A stretch of DNA of 64,000 nucleotides from positions 186,001 through 250,000 of the forward strand of contig JALECJ010000254.1 of assembly GCA_023515745.1 (NCBI GenBank). The letters are read 5' to 3'. Positions 49,374-59,397 of the stretch are shown piece by piece. The notes beneath the pieces were generated by a model. It was not told the origin of the DNA. It saw nothing but the letters and a program-made list of their open reading frames with translations, and ran no database searches. The stretch comes from Amoeboaphelidium protococcarum. Taxonomy: Eukaryota > Aphelidiomycota > Aphelidea. The position numbers were made by a program, and so were the translations under genes. Each line of letters begins with the position of its first letter. Position 1 is the first letter of the stretch.

Positions 49374-50480
49374 TCAATCGTCGTTAACGACGTTATAGTT
49401 GTAATCAGTTCCGAAAGCTTTAGCTTCCTCATATAGCCGCTCATCCATGGGATCGTTCTCACTTTAAAGAAATGACACGTCTGGATCAGCAGAGATATAC
49501 CTCTCCTCATTAGCATGGAGGAGTGAGCGCCGCTGTGAGTTGGCATCAAACAGATCATTGTATCGCCTAAAATCAGTTCCATGGACAGTGTGCCTGAATT
49601 CCACTGACAAGTCTTTAGTGCCAAACGAGTCTCTGATGGCAAACTTGAGTGGCAGGCGACAGGCGCTTTTAGGCAGCAATGAGAATTCAGCTGTACTAAA
49701 CGCGGACTGATGCGCTACGGCAGCGATCATCATCTCCAAGCATATAATCCAATGTTAAATCTAAGACGCTGATCCATTGGATATAACATCAAGCTTCACC
49801 ATAATAGAAATGACCACGGACTGCCAGAAGGAGAAGAAAAGTACAGCTTTGATGCATAAAAACTTTGGCCATGGTCGGAATGGCTCCAAATCAGGGCGCG
49901 CACTCATATAAAACATCACAAGACTATACATGGATAACATGACACTCAGATTGTACAATAGAGCCAGATAAATGTATCCATTATCAGCAGCGATCAAGCC
50001 TTCTTCATAAACACCATTAAGACGCAAAACAATTACTATAACAACATGGATGGGTTTTACAATCACAAATTAAAGAATTCCACGCTTGAGAAGTATAAAA
50101 TTATCAAGTATCGAGAAATCCACAGGCTTAAGAATGAGATTGAATGGAAAAGGATGAGGAGTTGGAAGTCTACCATCGTCCAGTTTCATGAGCAAAGCCA
50201 CCTCTCCATCCAAGTAGCTCATCATCAAATTGAAAAACACCCACAACACAAACGCTTCGTAACAATCTCGTATAGGATCAAGAAATATAGATGCTTCATG
50301 GCTACCAAATGATATCCAGGATGTTACTGCATAAATAAGCGGCATAAGCATTATCCTTACGATGCATCTCTGGACTTCAGGTCTTTTGTAACATTTCCAA
50401 TGACCCCAGATACCATGCAGAGATATGACTAGTGCAGCTATAGCGAAAATTCCGGCAATCCAAAATGCTGCATTAACCAT
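49374..50480 (-). CDS. TMEM184: TMEM184/OST-alpha-like seven-helix protein (DUF300)
   Basis: 368 residues, one exon. Family blocks: GHWKCYKRPEVQRCIVRIMLM, PLIYAVTSWISF, RDCYEAFVLWVFFNLM, SYLDGE, FILLKRGILQFVIVKP, MYSLVMFYM, ARPDLEPFRPWPKFLCIKAVLF, FFSFWQSV and VAHQSAFST. Seven hydrophobic segments. TMEM184 / organic solute transporter alpha-type proteins are conserved in eukaryotes; role in transport or vacuole organisation is family knowledge only. The C-terminal ~90 residues are cytosolic, acidic (YISADPDVSFL...). Stop TGA 49374-49376. Confidence 0.93.
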
Positions 50481-50599
50481 TCTATACAGTATTCCTAAAA
50501 TGGACGCTTAGTGAGAGAGATATCTGATAGCTAAATGCAGTATTACAGTACAATAAGTGAAACAAGAAGATAAAGAAACGCGAAAACAAAACACGGCAA

Positions 50600-51253
50600 G
50601 AACGATTTTATAGAGCTCTCTCGCTTGTTCAATGATGATATGGCGTATTTACCCTCACTCTATCGAACACCGTTCTTTAAGGAATCTAGTATCCACTGAG
50701 GAGAGACAATGTACAGCTGTTTTCCTTGAGCAAAGTCACCGTGAAGTTTATGCATTTTGTTTTGCGCAAGTTGAGTGCATACAATGTGCGTTACTGCTTC
50801 TTTCGAGTAGAATGATCTGACTGTACCTCCATTTTCACATAGAGCATGTTTCAAGTCATAATCTCGTACATTAGGCCCCAGATATCCTACATGTTTGCAT
50901 TTATTAACACAGTTGACGATTGAAATTGAATACAATTAAGACTTACCGGTGAAATATACATAGACACCGCTGAATATTTTAGTTGAAGCGGGAGTAACTT
51001 GTTTACGCAGTTTCACTTGGCGTTCTTCAAAGTGCCTTCGCAGCTTCATCCTCGCCTGTCCATTGACACGTTCTTCCGCTGAAACGTTGGTAGGATTATG
51101 GTAAACTTCCAGAGGATATTGCAACTTAGCCTGCGCTATAGCGACTTTACTTGGCGTTCTATGTCTTCGCATTTCAGTTGCAATGTCAGCAGAAACGGCA
51201 AAGTTGTAAAGCAGAGAGATTTTTCTGAATACAAACGCCATCGTTAGTTTCAT
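50600..51253 (-). CDS. Rev1-type BRCT protein without polymerase domain (3' end unresolved)
   Basis: Two exons: 51253 (or Met at 51241) to about 50947, and about 50897 onward, 49-nt intron with ATGTAG acceptor. A basic N-terminal ~95 residues (AKLQYPLEVYHNPTNV, MKLRRHFEERQVKLRKQV) lead into one BRCT domain: TKIFSGVYVYFTGYLGP, LKHALCENGGTVRSFYS, THIVCTQLAQNKM, LYIVSPQWILDSLKNGVR. This is the BRCT arrangement of Rev1 (FSGVxIYVNGYT..HGG..THIIATNL..WIVDS). No IMS-type polymerase follows. After the BRCT the frame (RQSEGKYAI then KRESSIKSFL) runs into a pyrimidine-rich stretch and on toward the TMEM184 start, so a last intron is likely. Confidence 0.7.
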
Positions 51254-51319
51254 CTCATTACTTTATTTTATAGGAGCTCGCGAAAAGTCTCATTATAAGC
51301 ATTGTATTAACTGTTCTGA

Positions 51320-52539
51320 TGGGAAATTCTACCAAGGTGTCAACAGCTATAGACTTGGCTAGGAATACCGATGATCTTGATCTGAGCTATTGCGAGTTGA
51401 AAAAGATGCCCCCTTAGGTACCATCTCCGTTTGGAGCGTGATGCGCTATAATATGATGATCTAACAGTGTGCTATGTATTGTAGGCATTCCTATTGAAAA
51501 AGGTCAAAGTAATTAATGTTGCTGGTAATAAACTTAAAGACTTGACTCAAGCTAGATTGGACAAATTTAAGCACTTAATCACGCTAGACGCTGCCGGTAC
51601 TGTCCCAACGCCGCATTTTATAGTGATAATCATCTTATTCATTCACCTAGCTCTGTAGGAAATTGTATTTAGAAATTTCCTGGGTCTTTGCTATGTGTCA
51701 AATCCCTGATAACTTTGAATCTTGCATTCAATCAGATCAATACTCTTCCCACCGGGATTGGAATGTTGAAGCAACTAGTTTCGCTGGACTTGTCTGGCAA
51801 TGTTTTGACATCTATTCCAACTGAAATCTCTTAGCTATCTTCACTACAAGTTCTCAAGTTGGAAAAGAATCGTTTGACATCTTTACCTGGCTCTTTGTCA
51901 TAATTGACTGTAACTTGCTCCTTGCCGCTGTTAGTAAGCAGTATCCCATTTAGTGCATTATGTATGTAGTCCCTGTAAAAGTTGACGTTGCATGAGAATC
52001 AATTCTAAAGCATCCCAGCTGTCCTGGCGCAACTCAAATTGTTTGAAATAAACTTACAAAAGAACTTGATATCCACTTTGGAGGTAATTTTAATTCAATT
52101 TGAACGCGTAATTGCATTGTTAGATTGTAGCCTCAAATTGTGCTGGACTTGGCTAAATGCAAAGAAGTTCAAGTAATAGATCTCAGGTATGTGATTTTCC
52201 GTGTTCCTAATCAATACGGTATAAATTTTGTGTAGTTATAATCGATTAAAAGCTGTACCTACTGAAATTACAGAGTTGTTTTAATTGCGAGAATTAAATC
52301 TAATGTGAGTACTTCAAGTCTTCCATAGACAATAATAACACATCAATGTTGTCTTTGTAGGGGAAACAAGATTGTAACGTGGCCTAACAATACAAAGTCG
52401 CTTTTGTTTATCAAATATCAGTTTGAAGACGAGTAGGCATTAAAATAAGATAATGTAAAATTCACCGTTATTGTTCATATGCTCTATGCTGTAGGAATAA
52501 GGAGCAGCTGTGGAGCAATTGACAGACATCATCCTGTGA
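51320..52539 (+). CDS. LRRC57: LRRC57-like leucine-rich-repeat protein, N-myristoylated
   Basis: MGNSTKVSTAIDLA at the start fits a Gly2 myristoylation signal, and LRRC57 proteins begin MGNS. About eight exons with introns of 50-75 nt, acceptors TGTAG. LRRs: KKMPPQ (exon 1), VKVINVAGNKLKDL, ITLDAAGNCIQKFP, ITLNLAFNQINTLP, VSLDLSGNVLTSIP, QVLKLEKNRLTSLP, KLTLHENQFQSIP, VQVIDLSYNRLKAVP, LRELNLMGNKIVTWP. The C-terminus is FIKYQFEDEQALKQDN then, after an intron (GTAAAA...TGTAG), EQGAAVEQLTDIIL and TGA 52537-52539. Probably a membrane-attached scaffold. Confidence 0.85.
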
Positions 52540-52664
52540 ATCTGATTGAATGCCAGCAATAGAATGCCCCCTTGGTCACGCGTTTACAGTGTTTTACTTC
52601 TTTCATTTCAAACAATATTCAGTCATTTTACATTATCAATATATATCATATACCACACTAATTA

Positions 52665-53270
52665 ATGAGCTCAATAGACGCAAAGATTGTGATAGTCGGG
52701 TCTGCATCGGTTGGCAAGTCTTCTATTGCGAAGCGATTCGTACGAAATGAATACAGTGGGGATCGCGTTGCCACCATTGGAGCTGCATTGCTTACAAAGA
52801 CTCTTAATCTGTAAGGCAATATTATAAATATGTAAATCTGGGATACTGCTGGCCAGGAACAGTATCGATCACTCACGCCATTATACTACAGGAATGCGAT
52901 GGGAGCGATAGCTGTATTTGACGCAAGCAAACCAGATACTATAACTGATTTGCGATATTGGTTACGGCAGTTGGCAATTTATCGAATTCCTCTAGTGTCA
53001 ATAGTTGGTAATAAATGTGACCTCATAGACTCGGATTAGTAATAGGATATTGTTAAGGGTGCCAAGGAATGCTTACGGTTAGAGGAAGATCAAAAAATTC
53101 ATTTTACATCAGCATTGACAGGAGAGGGCGTTGAAGAGATATTTTTAACACTTGCATAGCTGATATGTAAGAAAGAAGGTGTTACTCTGCGCGAAAGCTA
53201 AAAGAATCTCTAAATTGTGGATCTTTAGAATACACAGCAGAGTGACAGGACGCGTTGCTGCTTCCTGTGA
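52665..53270 (+). CDS. Rab-family small GTPase (Rab5/21/22-like)
   Basis: 201 residues. G1 VGSASVGKSS, switch I RVATIGAA, G3 WDTAGQEQYRSLTPLYYRNA, Rab-family F-motif region, G4 VGNKCDL (NKxD), G5 FTSALTG (SAL). Ends RCCFL, which fits a CaaX-like or CC-type prenylation site. YYRNAMGAIAVFDASKPDTI resembles Rab5/Rab21/Rab22 endosomal Rabs. The effector Thr (ATIGA) is present, so cycling is expected. The last part of the protein is Gln-rich (TQQSDRT). Confidence 0.9.
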
Positions 53271-53312
53271 TAACAGCCTTTAGTGATCAGACTGGTTAAC
53301 GATTAAGATGTG

Positions 53313-53654
53313 ATGAATTCAATAAATGTCGTTATTACCACAGACAAACGGTGTGTATCTGCTTTGACCAACGATAGCTTTATCCACGAAAGTACCGTAA
53401 CAATGGCAGAAATTTTATTTTGGTCGATATCTGAAATTGCAAATCATTAGATGGACTGCAATTAAATGAAAATCGACCTGTGTTGGGATGAAATGAAAGA
53501 AACGCGCGATCTCATCTCTTGTCAATCGCTTAGTATAATGCACGCAACGAGCCTGGAGGCCTACAAAGTAGTAGGAGGCAGTGTAACGGATCGATAGTTA
53601 TGCCAATTATTAATTTAATCTAAAGGGCCACTCAGAAGAGAATAATGGCGTTGA
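53313..53654 (+). CDS. possible small hypothetical protein
   Basis: ATG 53313 to TGA 53652-53654, 113 residues (MNSINVVITTDKRCVS start, GPLRREQWR end), with balanced composition. No family recognised. It follows the Rab gene by 42 bases and may also be a chance ORF. The remainder to 54006 holds nothing I recognise. Confidence 0.3.
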
Positions 53655-54006
53655 TCGATCTGCGCCGCTATTGCCACTAACAATCCACAGACTAATGAAG
53701 GCAAACTATGCCTATCAAGAAATCAAGAACCAACGGATAGACTATACAACGCGATGAACTTGCAATCTTTTAATAACATACGGTATTGATGTGTTTTAAT
53801 AATTACAAACATACTATGATCTAAAGACGCCACTGAGAATATACTTTGACTCGACGAAACGCGTATAGGAAGATTGATTCTTCGCTTATCCACAGCAAAT
53901 TCTGTGTAAAGACTGCATCGTACCAATAATAGCGTGGAATTTAGCGTCTCAAATAACACCGTAAGTCCATTAAATCAAGCAAGCTGCTTTTAAAATAAAA
54001 AAATAA

Positions 54007-54078
54007 CTCCCAATCGGAGAGTCGAACTCCGGCCACTTCGGTGAGAGCGAAGGATCCTAACCGCTGGACCAATTGGGT
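54007..54078 (-). tRNA. tRNA-Glu (anticodon CUC)
   Basis: 72 nt on the minus strand. D arm GGTCCAGCGGTTAGGATC carries the A-box features (GGTTAG), the anticodon arm is CTTCG-CTCTCAC-CGAAG with CUC at the centre, and the T arm is CGGAG-TTCGACT-CTCCG (B box GTTCGACTC). The acceptor has CCCAAT paired with ATTGGG, but the outermost pair is A-A rather than a Watson-Crick pair. No intron. Anticodon position read from the loop. Slight acceptor mismatch leaves open a degenerate copy. Confidence 0.85.
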
Positions 54079-54239
54079 GAAATGAATCCGGCTGCTTATA
54101 ATTATAGGAAAGTTTAGTTCTGACAGCAAAACTGACTTCGCTTGGCGGAGCTTGAGTTTCCAAAGTCTAGTGCCATAACGAAATCGTGGCCACTTTCTAC
54201 GCACAACTAACGATATAAAGAATATCATCATTCGAAAGT

Positions 54240-55190
54240 AATGATTCAAATTGCGGCTACAGTAGTATCAAAGTCTCTTGGATAAACTAAACGCCACTTG
54301 TGGGTATAATTTGTTTTCTAACGCGTTCAAGTCTTCTTTGTTTGTAAATGAATTGGCAATGTATGTGCCAAGACGAAGTTTGACTTCTTTTCTAAACACA
54401 TGGCGACATTTATACAGGCGTTCCAGTGTCTTCATGCAATGTATAACGGGAAAGAACTTTAACTATTTGGTTTGGAAAGGCGTCATGAGTATAAAATGCG
54501 CGTAAAGACTTACTTTAAGCACCGACTATTTAAAGCTTAGAGATGCTTAATTTTGTGACGCTTCCTTGGTCATCAGATACTGGGTTGGTACTTTGAATAG
54601 AAAAGTTAATTTGCAGTATACTACCGGTATAAATGATATCCGAGGATGTTTAAAAAAGGGATGATTTGAGAGAAGACGTGCTGGATGAGCCTGAGATCGA
54701 ATCTCTGATGAAGACAGACAACATCGAGAATCAATGGGATTGGCTTAATGACGATAAATTCCTAAAATAGATGTTAATGACCAGTCTCTGACTTCTGCTG
54801 GAATAGATTTCGGAGTTGTACTTTACTGCCGCTGCACACACGCTCCCGTGTGAGGAAAATTCTGCATTAGAGGTATTGTGCGCAAGTAGACCGAGAGACT
54901 CCGCTTCAGTACTCTATTCTACTGCCAACTACTTCAATCGGCTGCATCGAACGATAGGTGATATGCGTCATCTCATTTAATATGTTTGGTCCGAACCGCG
55001 TAGAGCATCCACTTTAAATCCTTGATCGAAAAATGGCTGCATTTTCTGCAATTATGGCTTATCAGAGAATGAACTGGTGTTTGACGCTGGAATACTAACG
55101 CATCAAATTCCGCTACCATGTATAGAGATCTCGTCTGTTAAAAATATATGCTGCCAGCTGCTATAAATGTTAGGTTGATGAGCGCAACAT
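54240..55190 (+). pseudogene. probable decayed gene with in-frame TGA and frame shift
   Basis: Two protein-like frames succeed each other. 54240-54660 (FKLRLQQYQSLLDKLNAT ... DIRGCLKKG) ends at TGA. In the next register from about 54663, EPEIESLMKTDNIENQWDWL continues to MLMTSL, TGA, then LLLEQISELYFTAAAHTL, CASRPRDSAS, NYFNRLHRTIGDMRHLIQYV, TLNP, a second TGA, SKNGCIFCNYGLSENE and finally TGA TGA near 55190. The text on both sides of each TGA reads like one protein (acidic, W/Y/R-containing, Cys near the end). No family recognised. Could also be introns I fail to see. Confidence 0.45.
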
Positions 55191-56133
55191 TTTATCTGAT
55201 TCTAGACTTCATGCTAGAGTGAATTTCATTGTTCTGTGGATAGACACAATATCTAGCTGATACTAACTTTTTGTTAATTCCTACAAGAGTAAGGTAGTAT
55301 TATACATCGGTAAAGGTGCTGGAAGAAGTAGGTTTCTCCTTACGTGCTACGTAACAACATTTAGCCGCCTAAATTGCTCCCACAAAATTATATCGTCTAG
55401 GTATCATGGATGATCCGCACGCATGGGAAAGGGTCATCTAACCATTGTCTCTTCTGCGAGTAATTATAAAGCGGATACGTCATGGTCGCAAAGAGCCATC
55501 ACCATCTGCGGCAAGGCCGCCCTGAAGAGCTCAAGCATTGTACTACTGGACCAATTGGGTAACTGCTTTTCGATTGCTTTGTATTATTCCGAAGCAACTT
55601 TCGTTGTTGATTGAAAATCCTCACTGTTGAAGCCTCATGTTACAGCCATAGTTCTTCCGTTTCTTTACATGTACAGTTTGTATGAACTCGGTCTGCTTAG
55701 GTGCCCCTAGCACCTCCAAGCGTAATAATAGCTCATCTGGTGGTAACGATAGAAAAATGATATAGCGCGCTTCAGCAATGTCATGTTATGTGGTAATCAC
55801 GATATGGCACTACATCATCGATTATTAATGTTGTCATCTGAGGAACGGTGTAACTGCATGCGTATTCTAATCTCAGATGACAGTAACACAGAGTGACTAT
55901 GGGCCAATGGACTGTTCTCATTTCGATCGGAATCTCTCAATGATCGTATCTGACACGATCATCCACTATTCGGTGTAACTTGCTGTGTTACATGTAACCT
56001 GACATGACTTGTGGTATAAATTGAGCAGATGACTATTCTCACTTCTCTTTTCTATAGTAAATAAATATAACTTATTAATATCAAATATATACGTGATATA
56101 CTAATATACTATACAATACAATCTATATATAAA
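55191..56133. other. non-coding stretch with inverted repeats upstream of secreted-protein gene
   Basis: Contains a tRNA-Glu 5' end look-alike (15-16 bases identical, near 55549-55564), a perfect 11-bp inverted repeat TGTCATCTGAG/CTCAGATGACA (55832-55842 and 55872-55882), a 7-bp palindrome arm pair TGATCGT/ACGATCA (55941-55947, 55955-55961), and CGGTGTAACT near 55845 and 55971. A TATAAA box at 56015-56020 precedes the gene at 56134 by about 119 bases. No convincing protein. Confidence 0.5.
56015..56020 (+). promoter_or_regulatory. TATA box of secreted-protein gene 1
   Basis: TATAAA, 119 bases before the ATG at 56134. Spacing agrees with the TATA boxes at 60881 and 63391 (113 and 112 bases). 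Confidence 0.55.
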
Positions 56134-56586
56134 ATGAGAGTTTAACTATTTGCAACTGCTATGCTGTCTCTGTCCGCTTATTAATGCGCGCCAATTATCG
56201 GTGGTGATCTACTGTCTAATGTGTAAAATCTGGCTGGCGGTGTGACTGGTGGTGCTTTAAAGCCTAATGGAGGAGGAATGGGTGTACCTGGCGATATCAC
56301 TGGAGTTGCCGACAAAGTCCTCGGTAATTTCCAGTCCTATCTCAGTCATGGTGGTGCCAACTCGTTGTAACAATTACTGGGTGGCTAGTAGGGAATGTAT
56401 GCATGGGGCGGGCTGTTGTCTGGCCTTAGTAATTTATTGACCCAGCAGGGTACTGGTGCTGCAAGTCCACAAGGCCTTCTGAACGGATTAACGTAGCAAG
56501 GTCCAGCTGCTTCAGCTGGAACTTCCGCCAATTCAAAGTCACCTTCCACTCCTGCTCAGACCGCGTATGCTGCTTAATCTGCATGA
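56134..56586 (+). CDS. secreted Gly/Ser/Ala/Gln-rich protein
   Basis: 150 residues. Signal peptide MRVQLFATAMLSLSAYQCA, then GGDLLSN and repeated GG runs (LAGGVTGGALKPNGGGMGV), a leucine/glutamine section (LLGGQQGMYAWGGLLSGLSNLLTQQ) and a Ser/Ala/Thr/Pro tail. No domain recognised. Distinct from the Gly-Ser and SLSI subfamilies downstream. Presumed extracellular structural or slime-type protein. Confidence 0.75.
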
Positions 56587-57028
56587 TTGTCAGATTCAGT
56601 TTATTTTGAATGATGACTCAGAAATACATATTTTTATTTAATCAATACTTTTAAATCTTGATCGACATTTCTAACAGATCGGTGTTGTTTCAACTTTTGC
56701 TATATTGGAGTGTTGTCGATTAAAGTTCAATTGGTTAAAATTTGGTTGAGTAAAACACCATCGATTTCAGACCGCCTTTTATAGTTTAGTGGCTGAGCTA
56801 TGGTATAGCAAAGAATTTGTCAGTACCTTATAATTTTTACATTATGCACCGACTTGGTAAATGCGATCTTACAATTCTTGTGTAACAGTCTTGGTCACAT
56901 CAATATGAGTTGTATCCAATCAAAGCGAATCTGATCTATTAAGATCTAAATATCCCATGGCTGTAGTTTCTTATCATCTCTGTTTAGGTCTGATTCCAAT
57001 CTATATCTGATATTATTCCACATACAAA
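56587..57028. other. intergenic region
   Basis: About 440 AT-rich bases, no TATA box in the expected window before 57029 that I can support. Nothing else recognised. Confidence 0.35.
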
Positions 57029-57715
57029 ATGAAAGCGTGCATTATCGTTGCGTCCTGTCTCCTGTATGGTGCTGTTAATTCTCTCCCTCAAAGTTTACCT
57101 GCCCTTGGCGAGTCTATACCTGGAATTGCTAGTGACGCCGGTAACCGTGACTGGGGCAGTATGACTTAATCAATCACTGATACTGTTTCCAATGGTATGG
57201 CAGGTGGCGGCATCAAATCTGGTGGTTCAAAATGGGGCTCTGGCTCTGGCTCGGAGTCAGGGACTTAAGCTGAGTCTATGGTGCAAAGTATGCAGGACGC
57301 GGCTGATGCAAGATTCTCTGGAGAGCCCTTTTCCTCGTCTGCAGGCTCTCCTTCACGCTTTGATGCAAGCGCGGGTGCTCAAGCAATGGCCACTGGTATT
57401 GAAGACATGTCCGAAAGTAGATTTTCTGGCAGTCCATCTTCATCTCCTAGCTTCGGTATTGATGGTACTTCATCTGCTGCAGATGGTGTCTCAGGCATTG
57501 AATCTCGTGCAGGTAGCAGATTTGGCGATTCTGACTCCGGGTCGTCTCCTTCAAGGTCTTCTGGTCTTGGCTCCGACTCATCTTCTTCAGGACTCGGCTC
57601 TGGCAGTCGCGGATTTGATGGTGGGTCTGGTGATGGAGGATTTGGCGGGAGGTCAGGCGGAGAGTCAAGCGGCGGTGGCAGCGGTGGAAGTAAAGGGGAC
57701 AGATTTTCGGACTGA
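57029..57715 (+). CDS. secreted Ser/Gly-rich protein with MVQxMxDAAxARFS motif
   Basis: 228 residues. Signal peptide MKACIIVASCLLYGAVNS, then LPALGESIPGIASDA and WGSMTQSI. The family block MVQSMQDAADARFSGEP is followed by SRFDASAGAQAMATGIED and SFGIDGTSSAADGVSGIES with repeated SRFG/SRFSG. The C-terminus is a Ser/Gly tract (GSGSRGFDGGSGDGGFGGRS) ending DRFSD. The same blocks recur in the proteins at 59398 and 58364, defining a paralog family of helical motif plus low-complexity tail. Confidence 0.8.
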
Positions 57716-58363
57716 AGATGTGATTATAAGGAAAATTGTCTCTGTAATTAAAATTAATAAATATCAACAAAATTTTTAATCGTCTCAGCTAGAGATACCC
57801 TAATTATTGCCATTTCTGCAGGCTCTCTCTCTCTCTCTTATTTTTATAGAAAGGTGACGCGCGGAATAGCAGAATAATTGTAGAGTTTACTGTGTAACAT
57901 CTCGCGATGTTGAGCTAAGACCCACAAAAGTTAGTAAGATGAAGATGGCTTTGGCATTTATCACCTTGGATGCGGAGATTGTTTTTCAATGCCTTTATTT
58001 ACGATATTTAATTCATAATTGGTGTTTTGTTGATAGAGTCTCTATGGCGTTGATTATCTGCTTGGTGATATATTCTTTATATGCAAGTCTACAATGTGGT
58101 AGCTGGGTATGGGTATTACATGAATAGTATCTGCTTGGAGATTTTGGTCTATGGCGTGTTAGATGCTACATCGATTCAATATAAACTCACTTGCGATTGG
58201 CTTGGATGATTTGTGTTACGTTCTTAGGTCTGTAGCACAAACTGTATCCAATCTCCGTATACCTCGGCACACTTTAAAAGCATCCTGGCTACCAAGTATC
58301 TCTTCTTCTTCAATTAAAAGCTAATCCTTTTATCCGATTCATATCTGCTATCTGAAACTGGTC
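57716..58363. other. intergenic region with CT microsatellite
   Basis: CT repeat at about 57822-57838. TTTAAAAG at 58273-58280 lies 91 bases before the gene at 58364 and may be its TATA box. A 62-codon ORF at 57939 is hydrophobic and unsupported. Confidence 0.4.
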
Positions 58364-58711
58364 ATGAGATTGTCTATCATCATTGTGTCTGCTCTGTTGG
58401 CTATCGGCGTGCAATCTATACCGCAAAGATCTGGTAGTCGCGGTCGCACTAGTGGTAACTCGATGCAAAGGGGAATGTCTGGTGGAAGGACCGGAAGCGC
58501 TAACTCTCGTACGACGCGACCCAGTGCTGATGCAGGAAGTATGGTTCGAAGGATGGAGAGTGCTGCCAACGACAGATTCTCCGGAAACTCAGGATCTCTA
58601 TCTGCAAGCAGATCGTCGAGAAGCTCTAGTTCAAGGCCTAGTGGTGGGTTTTCTTCCGGTGAAAGTGGTGTTTCTTCGATTGCGTCTCGTGTGAGCAGCA
58701 GATTTGATTGA
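58364..58711 (+). CDS. secreted Ser/Gly/Arg-rich protein, short paralog
   Basis: 115 residues. Signal peptide MRLSIIIVSALLAIGVQS, then a basic Ser/Gly region (RSGSRGRTSGNSMQRGMSGG), the family block MVRRMESAANDRFSGNSG and a terminus SGVSSIASRVSSRFD matching the SADGVxSIASRxxSRF part of its neighbours. Shorter, Arg-rich relative of the 57029 and 59398 proteins. The start ATG is in good context after a TTTAAAAG box. Confidence 0.75.
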   Translation: MRLSIIIVSALLAIGVQSIPQRSGSRGRTSGNSMQRGMSGGRTGSANSRTTRPSADAGSMVRRMESAANDRFSGNSGSLSASRSSRSSSSRPSGGFSSGESGVSSIASRVSSRFD

Positions 58712-59397
58712 TGCCGATTGATTATGTTGTTAAAATGATACCCTTGTGCTTAAAGTAGTTCTTGTGTTTCAAATTTCTACTACGATGACCCATCAAAATG
58801 TTTTTATTTTGTAGATAAATAGCAGATTCTTTTAATGATACTTCGGAAGAATATGGATTGAAATTCGGTAGTATGTGCTGGGGTTTAGTGCAGTTTACAT
58901 CTGCCAAGTTAGAGAAGATATTCTCTGGTGCTGTGTCAAGACTAATTTTGTAATCAGTTTTTTAGTATGACGTGCCACAGCGATACATTTGTTATATCAC
59001 ATTGCAGATATCTCTCTCTATTGTAGTAATCGAGAATGTGGTAAGACGCGTAAAACTAGTAATAAAATCAATGCTCTTCATTTCATCTACCTCACTTGTA
59101 TAGGATTGTAATTGCGCGTAAGAGGATGATAATTAAGATTGTGGGCACTATAGCGTCTGATGGTATCGTAGTTGACTCCTTGGTATGGCAATTATTACAC
59201 TTACTTGCACAGGATGGATTTGTATTCAGTTCGTGCTACGTGGTGTCATTGCAAATTATTTACCATTGGGCAAGCATGATTTGCACAACCTTCTTAGACA
59301 CGGATCACACGCTGCAATTTGTGCTCAAAAGCATCTGGGCTATCGAGTTGCTTCTATTCTCTGAGTTTAATCATACTGTATATTCAATTTAGTAATC
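58712..59397. other. intergenic region
   Basis: About 690 bases. ORFs at 58722 (minus) and 59096 (plus) are open but show no start context, homology or repeat of the family motif. No TATA box seen at 110-120 bases before 59398. Confidence 0.4.

Noticed and set aside
54663-55190. TGA as selenocysteine or tryptophan
   Set aside because: No TGA occurs inside any well-supported gene; this frame is the exception and better explained as decay.
59096-59392. 98-codon hydrophobic plus-strand ORF
   Set aside because: No signal, homology or family block; expected by chance with one stop codon.
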